IMG/VR virus record: IMGVR_UViG_3300023184_000004
Coordinates: 1 to 39,633 of that record
DNA: 39,633 nucleotides
Strand: one strand, 5' to 3'
From: a virus
Of this stretch, positions 8,077-15,857 are shown piece after piece. A program made the translations under genes and the position numbers. The notes beneath the pieces are model-generated. The model searched no databases. It was not told where the DNA came from and saw only the letters and a list, made by a program, of their open reading frames with translations. Within the stretch, counting starts at the first letter, position 1, and every line of letters begins with the position of its first letter.

Positions 8077-9519
8077 ATGAAACGCTATAGCCGCTGGCTT
8101 ATCCCTCTACCAGCAATCCTATACAGTTTCTACCCACTACCAGCCCGCGCCGAACCAACCCCAGGACTAACCGCCATCGGGTACACAATCCCTAGCAGCA
8201 TACCCATCAAATCTGACACCCAATACCAGTCATGCGGAACCGAAACAGAAAACAACATCAACCGCAACTTCGACCGCGAACCATTCCAACAATGCCCTAA
8301 CGACTGGTTCATGATCCACTACACAGGATACATAAACATTCCAGAGAACGAGTCAATAAGTTTTATGATTGCATCCGATGATGGTGGCACAATGCAGATT
8401 GGTGAAACCGCAAAGTTCGGCACATGGAACCTGAAAGGATGCCAATGGTCAACACCGACATTGTTCGTGTTACCAGAAGGACAGTACCCTTTAGACGGCT
8501 GGTTTTTCGAAGGTGGCGGTTACGCCTGCTACATGTTGGCTTGGAGTATCAACGGCGCAAATTTCGTGATTGTACCGAATAGCGCGTTTACTACTCAGGT
8601 AGCACCTACTACTACGACTACATCTTCTACGACTACAACCTCATCCAGTACAACTACGACTTCATCCACCTCGACAACGACCACAACAGTAGAGCCAAGT
8701 ACAACAACGACATTGCCTGCAACAACATCTATCCCAACGACAACTTCGACAATAGAACCACCCACAACCACAAGGCCGACAGAAACAACAACAGTTTATA
8801 TCGCACCGATCACCACTCCCGTCGTTCTACCCGTACAAGAACCCGTCGTAGCAGTACCCACGGGGACAATAGCGCAACCAATAGAAGTGCGACCCATCGA
8901 AACGACCAGTCCACCAACAACAGTAGAACTAAAGCCAAAAATTGATGTACCTCTGACAACAGATACCCGACCACATGCAACAGTGCCACCACCAATTGAA
9001 ACAACTGCACCACCAACATCTATAGCCGTTCCTTTCGTGCCTCGTCCCAGTACGACTGCCCCAACTCTGACTGTCCCTCAGACAACTGTTTCCGTCGAAA
9101 CAACGCTGCCAATACCACCAACAACGCTACAAGTGGATACACCAGGAACAGGATCACAAGCACCACCGATTTCATTACCAGCAACTATACCCGCCGAAAT
9201 CAGCAACGAGCAAATAACCCAACTCGTATCCAACCCCGAAACCCTCAAAGCTTTAACCGTAGACCAAGCTGAACAACTGTTTGAAAAACTAGATGTAACC
9301 GAATTAGATAACACCGAACTAGAAGCCTTCACCGAAGCCATCCAACAAGCACCCGTAGAAGTTCGTAAAGCGTTCGAAAAGAAAATTGACATCTTCGGCT
9401 CACAGTTCGAGGACTATGTGCCAGCAGGATCAAACATCCCTGTACACACACGCAGAAGCCTTGTAGCGGCGGGGGCTTTAATTGCTACAGGCACATCTAC
9501 TAGGATGAAACGCAAATGA
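8077..9519 (+). CDS. Secreted PA14-like protein with Thr/Ser-rich stalk
   Basis: The 480-residue product has a signal peptide: basic start, hydrophobic stretch, and an A-R-A site giving likely cleavage after residue 25. Residues about 28-165 look like a PA14 domain (IHYTGYINIPENESISFMIA then SDDGGTMQIG, with paired cysteines). PA14 domains bind carbohydrate or sit beside glycan-active modules. Residues about 170-345 are a Thr/Ser/Pro stalk, and about 375-455 a conserved-looking helical domain (SNEQITQLVSNPETLKALTV). The end has a short hydrophobic patch and basic tail (RRSLVAAGALIATG... RMKRK). This looks like an actinobacterial cell-surface protein. It heads the lysis cassette, so roles in envelope binding, lysis or superinfection exclusion are all possible. 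Confidence 0.7.
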   Translation: MKRYSRWLIPLPAILYSFYPLPARAEPTPGLTAIGYTIPSSIPIKSDTQYQSCGTETENNINRNFDREPFQQCPNDWFMIHYTGYINIPENESISFMIASDDGGTMQIGETAKFGTWNLKGCQWSTPTLFVLPEGQYPLDGWFFEGGGYACYMLAWSINGANFVIVPNSAFTTQVAPTTTTTSSTTTTSSSTTTTSSTSTTTTTVEPSTTTTLPATTSIPTTTSTIEPPTTTRPTETTTVYIAPITTPVVLPVQEPVVAVPTGTIAQPIEVRPIETTSPPTTVELKPKIDVPLTTDTRPHATVPPPIETTAPPTSIAVPFVPRPSTTAPTLTVPQTTVSVETTLPIPPTTLQVDTPGTGSQAPPISLPATIPAEISNEQITQLVSNPETLKALTVDQAEQLFEKLDVTELDNTELEAFTEAIQQAPVEVRKAFEKKIDIFGSQFEDYVPAGSNIPVHTRRSLVAAGALIATGTSTRMKRK

Positions 9520-9683
9520 AACGCATCCTCAACTACCTAGCAGAAAACACTTGGACATGGGTTGGAACAGGCATGGTGCTAATCACCCTGTCAGGCCCGA
9601 CATTACGCCAAGCATTGCTACTAACAGGGTTCGGCATTTTGCTACACTCAGTTATATCCCTTACACAGAAAGATCCAGAATGA
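9516..9683 (+). CDS. Holin-like small membrane protein 1
   Basis: The ATG overlaps the end of the PA14 gene (AAATGA). The 55-residue product has two predicted membrane segments, about residues 14-27 (WVGTGMVLITLSG) and 33-48 (ALLLTGFGILLHSVIS), with charged ends. Position between a secreted protein and a second membrane protein, just before an endopeptidase, suits a holin or antiholin. Its stop overlaps the ATG of the next gene. It was too short for a routine list. Confidence 0.65.
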   Translation: MKRILNYLAENTWTWVGTGMVLITLSGPTLRQALLLTGFGILLHSVISLTQKDPE

Positions 9684-9919
9684 ACTCAATGATTGCAAAA
9701 ACTTTAGACCTCTGCCAACGACTCGTATCATTGTTTATTGCGAGCGCATTACCTATCATTACTGGTGGTGCAATCCTCGGTGTCGACATCGTAAAATCTG
9801 CTGGCGTTGCCGGCTTGACCGCATTGTTCGGTGTCATCCAAAAGCTTGCTGCCGCATCTGTTGACGGTGAACTTAGCGCAGAAGAAATCCAAGCAGCTTT
9901 CGGATCTGCTAAAAAGTGA
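9680..9919 (+). CDS. Holin-like membrane protein 2
   Basis: ATG 9680 overlaps the upstream stop and is preferred to the longer upstream frame. The 79-residue product has two hydrophobic segments, about 14-34 (LVSLFIASALPIITGGAILG) and 38-56, then an acidic tail with VDGELSAEEIQ. This layout is common among actinobacteriophage holins, which make timed holes in the cytoplasmic membrane so that the endolysin reaches the wall. With the neighbouring 55-residue protein it may form a holin/antiholin pair. Confidence 0.7.
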   Translation: MNSMIAKTLDLCQRLVSLFIASALPIITGGAILGVDIVKSAGVAGLTALFGVIQKLAAASVDGELSAEEIQAAFGSAKK

Positions 9920-10200
9920 TGAAGAAAGAAGTTTGGGATACAAAAAACCCGAACAAAAAATCTAAGAAACTTTCACCGGCAAAGAAGTCGGCGGCTAAAG
10001 CATCAGCAAAGAAAGCTGGTCGCCCCTACCCTAACCTGATTGACAACATGAACGCAGCAAAGAAAACTCAAAAAGTTATGCACGAATATAAAGCAGGCAC
10101 TTTGCATACTGGGTCCAAGAAAGGTCCTGTAGTGACCAGCCGTAAACAGGCTATTGCTATTGCTTTATCTGAAGCAGGAAAATCGAAAAAGAAAAAGTAA
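9919..10200 (+). CDS. Basic DUF6496-like protein
   Basis: The start is the ATG in GTGATG overlapping the upstream stop. The 93-residue product has a very basic Lys/Ala N-terminus, then VMHEYKAGTLHTGSKKGPVV and SRKQAIAIALSEAGK, the signature I associate with DUF6496. The C-terminus ends in KKKK. Proteins of this type recur in phages and giant viruses without known function; the charge suggests nucleic-acid binding. It is coupled (TAATG) to the DUF6321-like gene. Confidence 0.7.
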   Translation: MKKEVWDTKNPNKKSKKLSPAKKSAAKASAKKAGRPYPNLIDNMNAAKKTQKVMHEYKAGTLHTGSKKGPVVTSRKQAIAIALSEAGKSKKKK

Positions 10201-10463
10201 TGGCTAAGACTGCTGCATGGCAACGCAAAGAAGGCAAGAATCCTTCAGGCGGGCTTAATGCGGCTGGTCGTGCATCATACAAACGCGAGACTGGCGGAAC
10301 ATTAAAACCACCAGTGTCAGCAAAACAAGCAGCGAAGTCACCCAAGTCTGCGGCAAGACGTAAATCGTTTTGTGCAAGAATGGGTGGCATGCCAGGACCT
10401 ATGAAAAAACCTAATGGGGAACCAACACGTAAAGCTTTGGCTTTAAGAAAGTGGGACTGCTAA
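10200..10463 (+). CDS. DUF6321-like basic protein
   Basis: The 87-residue product matches the DUF6321 pattern: AWQRKEGKNPSGGLNAAGR near the start, LKPPV, then RRKSFCARMGGMPGPMKKP and a C-terminal RKALALRKWDC. The fixed Cys, Trp and Arg positions suggest a small metal- or nucleic-acid-binding fold, but the function is unknown. It overlaps the genes on both sides by TAATG-type junctions, so it is part of the lysis transcription unit. Confidence 0.75.
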   Translation: MAKTAAWQRKEGKNPSGGLNAAGRASYKRETGGTLKPPVSAKQAAKSPKSAARRKSFCARMGGMPGPMKKPNGEPTRKALALRKWDC

Positions 10464-10981
10464 TGGCACTACCAATCAAACCTGTAGTTCTCTGTTCACA
10501 TCTCAAAGATGCTGTACCAGGGAAACTTAAAGAAACAAACCTACGCGCACTTAAAGCAGGTGGCAAACTACATCATTGCGCTGCCGACGCATGGGAGTCA
10601 ATGGTTGCCGCAGCTTTGGTTGATGGTATCAAACTGAGACCAACATCGTTAGGTGATCTGTACCGCACCTATGAGGGCCAGCTCGCAGGGTTCAAAGCCC
10701 GCTACGTGACAACACCTATTGAAGGGCAGTCGACACGCACGTTTGAAGGCATCAAATGGTATCTAAAAAAGAACATGGCACCAATGGCTGCACCTGGTAC
10801 ATCAAAACATAACCTCGGTATCGCAGTCGATGTGGCTAACGCTAACGGTAAATGTTTGGAATGGTTAGAGAAGAACGCACCAGAGTTCGGGTTCAGTTGG
10901 GAAGTTGTGCCTCAAGAACCGTGGCATATCCGTTATGTTGCTGGTGATAAAACTCCTGCCCGTGTAGTTAAGCCAACATAA
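10463..10981 (+). CDS. Endolysin: M15-type peptidoglycan peptidase (D-Ala-D-Ala carboxypeptidase/endopeptidase)
   Basis: The start is ATG 10463 overlapping the previous stop. The 172-residue product carries the M15/VanY zinc motif SKHNLGIAVDV (H116, D123) and the second half of the site, EPWHIRY (H155). These zinc ligands cleave peptide stems of peptidoglycan. It has no signal peptide, so release through the adjacent holins is expected. The lysis cassette position supports an endolysin. A separate transglycosylase at 15335 would cut the glycan strand. Confidence 0.88.
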   Translation: MALPIKPVVLCSHLKDAVPGKLKETNLRALKAGGKLHHCAADAWESMVAAALVDGIKLRPTSLGDLYRTYEGQLAGFKARYVTTPIEGQSTRTFEGIKWYLKKNMAPMAAPGTSKHNLGIAVDVANANGKCLEWLEKNAPEFGFSWEVVPQEPWHIRYVAGDKTPARVVKPT

Positions 10982-10982
10982 T

Positions 10983-11249
10983 ATGGATGGCGGTTGGGCG
11001 TTAGTATTATCGGCTGTAGTCACATCGGTTGGCGGGATCATTGTTGTGTTGCTTGCCCAGTTCCGTAAAGAGAACCGCGACGACCACGACAACGTGATGG
11101 GTGTGCTACGGATCATGCACAAAGGTATTGGCCGTGTCGAGACTAAAGTGGATAAGGTTGACAGTAGAGTGACCGATCACTTAGTATCTCATTCTAGCGA
11201 AGGGCGAAACAATGGAGTTGACAAAGACAGAGCTGAAGGCTATTCGTAG
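10983..11249 (+). CDS. Membrane-anchored coiled-coil protein
   Basis: The 88-residue product has an N-terminal membrane segment (about residues 5-26, ALVLSAVVTSVGGIIVVLLA) and then a charged helix with RVETKVDKVDSRV heptads. Similar proteins follow endolysins in actinobacteriophages and may help lysis or act as a spanin-like factor, though the family role is not established. The start is one base after the endolysin stop. Confidence 0.65.
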   Translation: MDGGWALVLSAVVTSVGGIIVVLLAQFRKENRDDHDNVMGVLRIMHKGIGRVETKVDKVDSRVTDHLVSHSSEGRNNGVDKDRAEGYS

Positions 11250-11358
11250 TTACTTGAAGAAAGTTTATCCAGGAGTTTCTGAACAAGATAATTTATGGAA
11301 TCTTATAACCAAACTCGACGAAATGATTGAGGGGAAAAAACATGGGAGAATTTCTTGA
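11212..11358 (+). CDS. Small charged helical protein
   Basis: The 48-residue product (start MELTKTELKAIRSYL) overlaps the end of the membrane protein gene and the start of the next gene, both in other frames. AAGGG seven bases before the ATG is a good ribosome site. It looks like an amphipathic helical domain; no family was recognised. Both overlaps are short and typical of this genome. Confidence 0.55.
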   Translation: MELTKTELKAIRSYLKKVYPGVSEQDNLWNLITKLDEMIEGKKHGRIS

Positions 11359-11566
11359 AGAAGTCAAAGCGCAGAAGGTAGACAGAACAAGTCTCGGCAA
11401 AATTAAGGCACAGTTAAGCGAAGAAGATTTCTTTGATCTGATGATCGCGTTGGGTGATCCGAGGATTACAGCACCAGCGATCCTTCGTGCGCTGGCAACA
11501 CGGAACATCAAAGTAGCGAACAGTACGATTACGATGATACGTCGAGGGTTAAATGAAGCTAAGTGA
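11342..11566 (+). CDS. Small helix-turn-helix-like protein
   Basis: ATG 11342 has AGGGG seven bases upstream, better than the in-frame TTG 15 bases earlier. The 74-residue helical product contains ITAPAILRALATRNIKVANSTITMIR, which looks like a helix-turn-helix with a recognition helix near the end. Its stop overlaps the metallophosphoesterase start by about 14 bases. Small HTH proteins next to a phosphoesterase are common in actinophages; a DNA-binding accessory or regulatory role is inferred. Confidence 0.6.
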   Translation: MGEFLEEVKAQKVDRTSLGKIKAQLSEEDFFDLMIALGDPRITAPAILRALATRNIKVANSTITMIRRGLNEAK

Positions 11567-12539
11567 ACAAGCCCGACTTGAACAAGAGGTCATAGATTTA
11601 CGCAAAGCGTTACTTAACAGCCAACGTTCTGAAGGTAGAGCGAAAGCGAAAACATCTGATCTGATTGACGCAGTGCATGAAGCTGCACGGTTATCTTTGT
11701 TGGCTACACCGAGAACAAAATTACAGCCACCACTAAAAGACATACGAAAAGGAAAAGCGGAAGTAGCACTTGTCCATCTTACAGATTGGCAGGCAGGCAA
11801 ACAAACCGTCTCCTACGACATCGGCACATTATCTGCCCGCATAGAGCAGATGATAGACAAAGTGGTACAGCTCACCGTCATTCAACGCGCACACCATCCG
11901 GTCAAAGATTGTGTAGTAATGTTGGGTGGTGACATGGTTGAAGGTTTAGGTATCTTCCCAGGTCAGGTGTACGAAGTTGGGGCGCACCTGTTTGAACAGA
12001 TGTTTGAAGTGGTACGCATCATCGAGCAAGCCATCCGTACCCTTGCTGTCAACTTTGAGAACGTGACAGTGGTATGCGAGTTCGGTAATCATGGTCGTCT
12101 GGGGCGTAAAGGTGACATGCCTTCGGGTGACAACATTGATCGTATGGCGTACAGGATTGCTGCGATGAACTGTAAAGATGTGAAGCATGTGAAATGGCAG
12201 ATGTCTGACGACTGGTACCAAATTTTTGCTATCGGTAACTACAAGGTTTTGTTGGTGCATGGTGACGAGATCGGTTCGTTCGGTGGCATCTTGCGTAAAG
12301 TATCTGCATGGTCTACAGGTGTGGTCGAACCGTTTGATGACTGCTACATGGGTCATTTCCATACGCCGACATCGTTGACGATGGCTAACGGTGGCCGTGT
12401 GTTTGTGACAGGTTCACCGGAGTCTCATAACGAGTATGCGCGTACGTTTATTGCTGCTGTTGGTAAACCTTCGCAGCGTGTCCATTTTGTTGATCCGGTT
12501 AAGGGTCGTGTGACGGCAGAGTATGTATGCTGGTTATGA
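11553..12539 (+). CDS. Calcineurin-like metallophosphoesterase (SbcD/MRE11-type fold)
   Basis: The 328-residue product shows the five metal-binding motifs of the family in order: a D-x-Q motif (LTDWQAG, D78), GGDMVEG (D127), GNHGR (N179, H180), VHGDE (H236) and GHFHTP (H268, H270). Residues 1-60 add a charged helical segment. Such phage enzymes are usually nucleases or phosphodiesterases acting on DNA. Neighbours with recombination functions (13015-15298) point to DNA processing. The substrate cannot be read from sequence. Confidence 0.88.
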   Translation: MKLSEQARLEQEVIDLRKALLNSQRSEGRAKAKTSDLIDAVHEAARLSLLATPRTKLQPPLKDIRKGKAEVALVHLTDWQAGKQTVSYDIGTLSARIEQMIDKVVQLTVIQRAHHPVKDCVVMLGGDMVEGLGIFPGQVYEVGAHLFEQMFEVVRIIEQAIRTLAVNFENVTVVCEFGNHGRLGRKGDMPSGDNIDRMAYRIAAMNCKDVKHVKWQMSDDWYQIFAIGNYKVLLVHGDEIGSFGGILRKVSAWSTGVVEPFDDCYMGHFHTPTSLTMANGGRVFVTGSPESHNEYARTFIAAVGKPSQRVHFVDPVKGRVTAEYVCWL

Positions 12540-12691
12540 AACTTAGATGCGAGCATTGTCTTGCTGTTGTTTCGCCCGATGAGAAGCGCATAATTGGTTG
12601 CCAATGTGATCCTGATGCACCAACATGGATAGCAATAATGCCAGACGGTAGAATTATCTCAGGTAGTTACGGAGCATACGAAACCTTATGA
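12536..12691 (+). CDS. Small zinc-ribbon protein
   Basis: The ATGA overlap with the phosphoesterase stop sets the start. The 51-residue product has C-x2-C (CEHC) and C-x-C (CQC) spaced about 14 residues apart, then DPDAPTWIAIMPDGRI, a beta-rich half. The layout resembles short phage zinc ribbons; I cannot name a family with confidence. Its stop overlaps the ATG of the next gene, so the two are likely co-translated. It is absent from a 60-residue-minimum open-frame list. Confidence 0.65.
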   Translation: MKLRCEHCLAVVSPDEKRIIGCQCDPDAPTWIAIMPDGRIISGSYGAYETL

Positions 12692-12990
12692 CCTGTCCGT
12701 GGGCGTTAGTGGCAGTGCATTGGGTAGATGCCTTTGATTCAAGTAACGGCTGGATCGAACTAGACGATTACAAGCCTCAAGTTTGCAACGTGGTCACAAT
12801 AGGATTCTTGTACCCTGATTGTCTGCCAGGATATATTACGGTTACTGCATCATATTTTCCTGACGAAGTACCAAACCTTAAAACTGTTGGTATGCTTACA
12901 CACATCCCTTCGGGGATGGTACAAAAGATACGGGTTTTGGAGCAACCAAATTTTGACTTGACTGTACAACACGTGTCACCTACAATGTAA
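12688..12990 (+). CDS. Hypothetical phage protein
   Basis: The 100-residue product begins MTCPWALVAVHWVDAFDSSN and is beta-rich with several conserved-looking aromatics. It overlaps the zinc-ribbon gene by ATGA. I recall similar proteins near recombination genes in actinophages, but no function. The promoter for the exonuclease unit lies inside its last 30 bases. Confidence 0.6.
   Translation: MTCPWALVAVHWVDAFDSSNGWIELDDYKPQVCNVVTIGFLYPDCLPGYITVTASYFPDEVPNLKTVGMLTHIPSGMVQKIRVLEQPNFDLTVQHVSPTM
12958..12986 (+). promoter_or_regulatory. Promoter TTGACT-17-TACAAT for the recombination genes
   Basis: TTGACT (12958-12963), 17 bp, then TACAAT (12981-12986) form a near-consensus housekeeping-sigma promoter. 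A second overlapping TTGACT begins at 12953. Transcription would start near 12993, 22 bases before the exonuclease ATG. This is the best promoter in the window. Confidence 0.75.
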
Positions 12991-13014
12991 TTAAACCAAA
13001 CCAAAGGGGAATAT

Positions 13015-13974
13015 ATGAAAAAGTTATATACACGCAACAAACCGGAACATGGCACAGCCGAATGGCTTGAAGCTAGATGGAAGAATAAGGCAGGCGAAAC
13101 ACAGATCACTGCGTCAGTCGCAGCTGTAGTACACGGAGAACATCCGTTCAAAACAGCAGCAGATTTGGCTACAGAACTGCTGTCACCAACACCGCCACAA
13201 CCTACAGAACCTAACGAAGCAATGGATCGTGGCAACCGTCTTGAACCGACACTCATCAAATGGGTTGGGGATCGAGAGAACCTGGTGCTTACGTCACCTG
13301 AAGTGTTGTACTGCTACGAAGAAGAAGGTGTCCGACTGTTGGCCACCCTTGACGCGATCAGTTTGGCTGAACCTGGCTACCAGCGTGTGTTCGAGATTAA
13401 GACTTCACGTAAGCAGTGGAAAGGTCAACTACCTGGCTACTGGTATTGGCAGGGTGTACATCAGGCGATCTGCGCGAACGTGACATCTATTAGTTGGGCG
13501 ATCTTTGATTCCGATTTGTCGTTGCATCAGTATGAGCAGAAGGTTTCTTCTGATGAGAAACAGGTACACATTGATGCTTGCCGAAAGTTTTTGGCTGCAA
13601 TAGATTTGGGGATGCTACCCGACGGTGCAGAGTACGCTTTCCGTCACATACAGGCGCAGTATCCTGAAGGCAAAAATGTTTCTGTCGAACTGCCATCAAG
13701 TATGAAAGAAAAGATAAACGAACTCAACATCATTAAGCGCGGTATCAAAGACGCTGAAGCTGCCGAGGATCGTATCAAAGCAGAGTTAACAGCGTTGATG
13801 GGTGAAGCAGAGTACGCGACGATAGGTGGCAATCTTGCTTTGACTTGGAAAAATTCGGTGCGTAACAGCTTAGATCAGAAGCAGTTAGAAGCGGCGCATC
13901 CTGCGCTGGTGGAGAAGTTTAAGAAACAAACCAATGTTCGCACGTTCCGTGTGGCAACTAAAGGAGACAAGTAA
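13015..13974 (+). CDS. YqaJ-like viral exonuclease (lambda exonuclease type)
   Basis: The 319-residue product has the family order: an N-terminal HGTAEWLEARW segment, a serine/alanine helix (ITASVAAVV), RGNRLEPTLIKW with its Glu, then ATLDA (D113) and FEIKTS (E127, K129), the PD-(D/E)XK core. It degrades one strand of double-stranded DNA ends to expose a 3' tail for annealing. A strong AAAGGGGA site lies seven bases before ATG. The next gene is the matching annealing protein, with the usual exonuclease-annealase order. C-terminal helices after residue 215 may dock the partner. Confidence 0.85.
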   Translation: MKKLYTRNKPEHGTAEWLEARWKNKAGETQITASVAAVVHGEHPFKTAADLATELLSPTPPQPTEPNEAMDRGNRLEPTLIKWVGDRENLVLTSPEVLYCYEEEGVRLLATLDAISLAEPGYQRVFEIKTSRKQWKGQLPGYWYWQGVHQAICANVTSISWAIFDSDLSLHQYEQKVSSDEKQVHIDACRKFLAAIDLGMLPDGAEYAFRHIQAQYPEGKNVSVELPSSMKEKINELNIIKRGIKDAEAAEDRIKAELTALMGEAEYATIGGNLALTWKNSVRNSLDQKQLEAAHPALVEKFKKQTNVRTFRVATKGDK

Positions 13975-14846
13975 TGAAACTTGAAGATATCATCACCAAA
14001 TACGGTGTACCAGACCCGTCAATCGTAGGCAAACTACCGCGAGGTGGCATCACGCTTGATTTCGTAGGTCATGCCGAGATCACCCGCATACTCATAGACA
14101 TTGACCCGCTATGGAACTGGTCGCCTGTCGAAGTAGTGAACGGCAGACCAGTAATCAACGAAACAAACGGCATGGCAACCATGTGGGCATACCTCACCAT
14201 TCACGGCAAGACAATGATCGGTGTTGGCTCAGTACGGGCAGACAAACCTGACCTTGATAAAGAACTCATCGGAGACTTCCTACGCAACGCATCCATGCGG
14301 TTCGGTATCTGTCTCAGCTTGTGGTCTAAAACAGAATGGGAAGAACATCCCGCGCCGGCACAACCTAAAGTTGACGGCGTTGTATCGGAACAAAACATTG
14401 AACGATTCAAAGCAGCATGTGTCGAAGCGAAACTTGACCCGAACAAAGTCGCACAAAAAGCAGGTCTGCTACTTGTCGGCTTGAAAGACTCCGAGATGGG
14501 GTTGCTACGCGACACGTTCAAGGCCATGAAGAACGCACCACCAGCAGAACCAACCGACAAACCCATAACTAACCCTAAAGAGTTAGAGAAAGCCATGCTC
14601 AAAACGTTTGGCGGAACCGTTGTCGAACCTGTACACACACCGAACGTGCCACCGAAAGAACCCAACGCCAAAGCATCAACAGCGCAGCTAGGAAAACTTA
14701 AAGCGTTGATGATGGCTAAAGGTTTCAGCACACCAGCAGGCAAACTTGAGTTAGCCACCGATGCCTGCAAGCGTACGATCACTGACCTATCACAAATGAA
14801 AGCGGGCGAGGTCGCAGAACTCATTGATGTCCTCGACCCACAATGA
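13974..14846 (+). CDS. Single-strand annealing protein, Sak/Rad52-like
   Basis: The 290-residue product starts at an ATG overlapping the exonuclease stop. Residues about 20-125 carry LPRGGITLDFVGHAEITRI, DPLWNWSPVE, the GVGSVRADK turn and GDFLRNASMRFGICLSLWSK. That set is typical of actinophage Rad52/Sak-type annealases. After a linker, the C-terminal 60 residues form a small helical domain (AQLGKLKALMMAKGF). It pairs complementary single strands made by the exonuclease, giving recombination and repair independent of RecA. RecT/Erf relatives are possible alternatives. Confidence 0.75.
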   Translation: MKLEDIITKYGVPDPSIVGKLPRGGITLDFVGHAEITRILIDIDPLWNWSPVEVVNGRPVINETNGMATMWAYLTIHGKTMIGVGSVRADKPDLDKELIGDFLRNASMRFGICLSLWSKTEWEEHPAPAQPKVDGVVSEQNIERFKAACVEAKLDPNKVAQKAGLLLVGLKDSEMGLLRDTFKAMKNAPPAEPTDKPITNPKELEKAMLKTFGGTVVEPVHTPNVPPKEPNAKASTAQLGKLKALMMAKGFSTPAGKLELATDACKRTITDLSQMKAGEVAELIDVLDPQ

Positions 14847-15298
14847 CCGATGAACGCAAAGGCGAATGCCAGGGAGATAAAGACAAGTGCAACCTACCTG
14901 AATGTCCGAAGTACGGGCTGTTGGGGCGTGCATCGCGTGACGGTAAGCGACGGGTACGTGGGTGTAACGATCCTGCGGCTAGGGGGAAACGGAATCGAAC
15001 TAAAGGTGATGCTAAAGCCCGACATGCCCGACGTAAACTGGGATTATCTGCGACAGGTAATGCTGGTTCAAGGCATGAAGAACATTGGGGCGGTTTTTTT
15101 CGCGTTGAAGTTAAAGCCGGTTTACAGGTCGGCCCGCTCGCGACAAGGTTCTATGATGCGAAAACGCAATCGGATGCTTCTAAAGCGTTGGGAGATATCA
15201 GACCATTTGCAATGATCGCCATGCCCGAAGGCCGATCTGACGGGATAGTGTTAATGACGTTAGAGGAGTTCGCAGAACTTATTACCCTTATAAAATAA
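14843..15298 (+). CDS. Holliday-junction-resolvase-like / PD-(D/E)XK-type protein
   Basis: The 151-residue product has an N-terminal Cys-rich knuckle (CQGDKDKCNLPEC), a basic segment RGKRNRTKGDAKARHARRK, then EEHWGGFFRVEVKAG, a likely nuclease core with E-x-K, and RPFAMIAMPEGRSDGIVLMT. I know this pattern from actinophage proteins often labelled resolvase-like. It would resolve branched recombination intermediates made by the two preceding genes. The assignment is inferred from motif order and neighbours; another small nuclease is possible. Confidence 0.6.
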   Translation: MTDERKGECQGDKDKCNLPECPKYGLLGRASRDGKRRVRGCNDPAARGKRNRTKGDAKARHARRKLGLSATGNAGSRHEEHWGGFFRVEVKAGLQVGPLATRFYDAKTQSDASKALGDIRPFAMIAMPEGRSDGIVLMTLEEFAELITLIK

Positions 15299-15301
15299 GG
15301 G
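15285..15301 (+). terminator. Hairpin over the stop codon, possible terminator
   Basis: CCCTTAT-AAA-ATAAGGG is a perfect 7-bp stem with a 3-base loop, and the TAA of the resolvase-like gene is in its second arm. It has no T-run, so it could stop transcription only weakly or act as an mRNA end stabiliser. Confidence 0.45.
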
Positions 15302-15334
15302 CTACACAAAATCAACTAGGATAGGGGAACACTA

Positions 15335-15850
15335 ATGGATGCCATAATAAAACTGTTTGCCATACTTACGGTCACATTTACTGTCAGTGGAGCTAAAGCA
15401 TTAAACGCTAACGCACCTGCCGAAAGTAGCCTGCCGGCTGCAACCACCGCTCACAAGCCTTTACAACGCTTGTGGCGCGATGTCACACCGCTAGCCAAAC
15501 CTGGTGCCTTATGCCCACAATGGTGGGATGTGGCAATCGAAGCCGGTTGGACTGTCAAACAACTACCAACCCTTGACTACATCATGTACCGCGAATCCAG
15601 GTGCCGGCGCATAGCGCACAACACCACCCTTAACCGTGACGGCTCCGAAGATTATGGGTTAACTCAAATCAACGACTGGTCGTGGTGTCTGCCAACTAAA
15701 TGGCAACCTAAAGGCTGGCTTCAATCAATAAAAGTGATACAATCATGCGAGGATTTATTTGACCCGTACCTAAACCTTCGGGCAGCAAAGGCGATCTATG
15801 ACTACTCCGAAGATAGCTCCGGCAACGGCTTCCAGCCGTGGGGTAAGTGA
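15335..15850 (+). CDS. Secreted lytic transglycosylase (SLT/lysozyme-like fold)
   Basis: The 171-residue product has an N-terminal signal-like segment (about residues 1-22, LFAILTVTFTVSGAKA). Its domain carries YIMYRESRC (catalytic Glu E87), YGLTQIN, and D-x-N-x-AA-x-IYD ... PWG, the order expected of SLT lysozymes. It would cut glycan strands outside the membrane. GGGG eight bases upstream is the ribosome site. It is separated from the lysis cassette by the DNA genes and sits beside WhiB, so it may act at another time, or help DNA entry or exit. Confidence 0.8.
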   Translation: MDAIIKLFAILTVTFTVSGAKALNANAPAESSLPAATTAHKPLQRLWRDVTPLAKPGALCPQWWDVAIEAGWTVKQLPTLDYIMYRESRCRRIAHNTTLNRDGSEDYGLTQINDWSWCLPTKWQPKGWLQSIKVIQSCEDLFDPYLNLRAAKAIYDYSEDSSGNGFQPWGK

Positions 15851-15857
15851 AGCTGTC

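Noticed and set aside
11158-11245. TTGACA hexamers with weak -10 sequences 17 bp on
   Set aside because: Both are inside coding sequence and their -10 partners (TTAGTA, TATTCG) are poor; chance is likely.
14201-14824. 207-codon open frame on the minus strand
   Set aside because: It is opposite the annealase gene. The translation is low in recognisable motifs and all neighbours are on the + strand.
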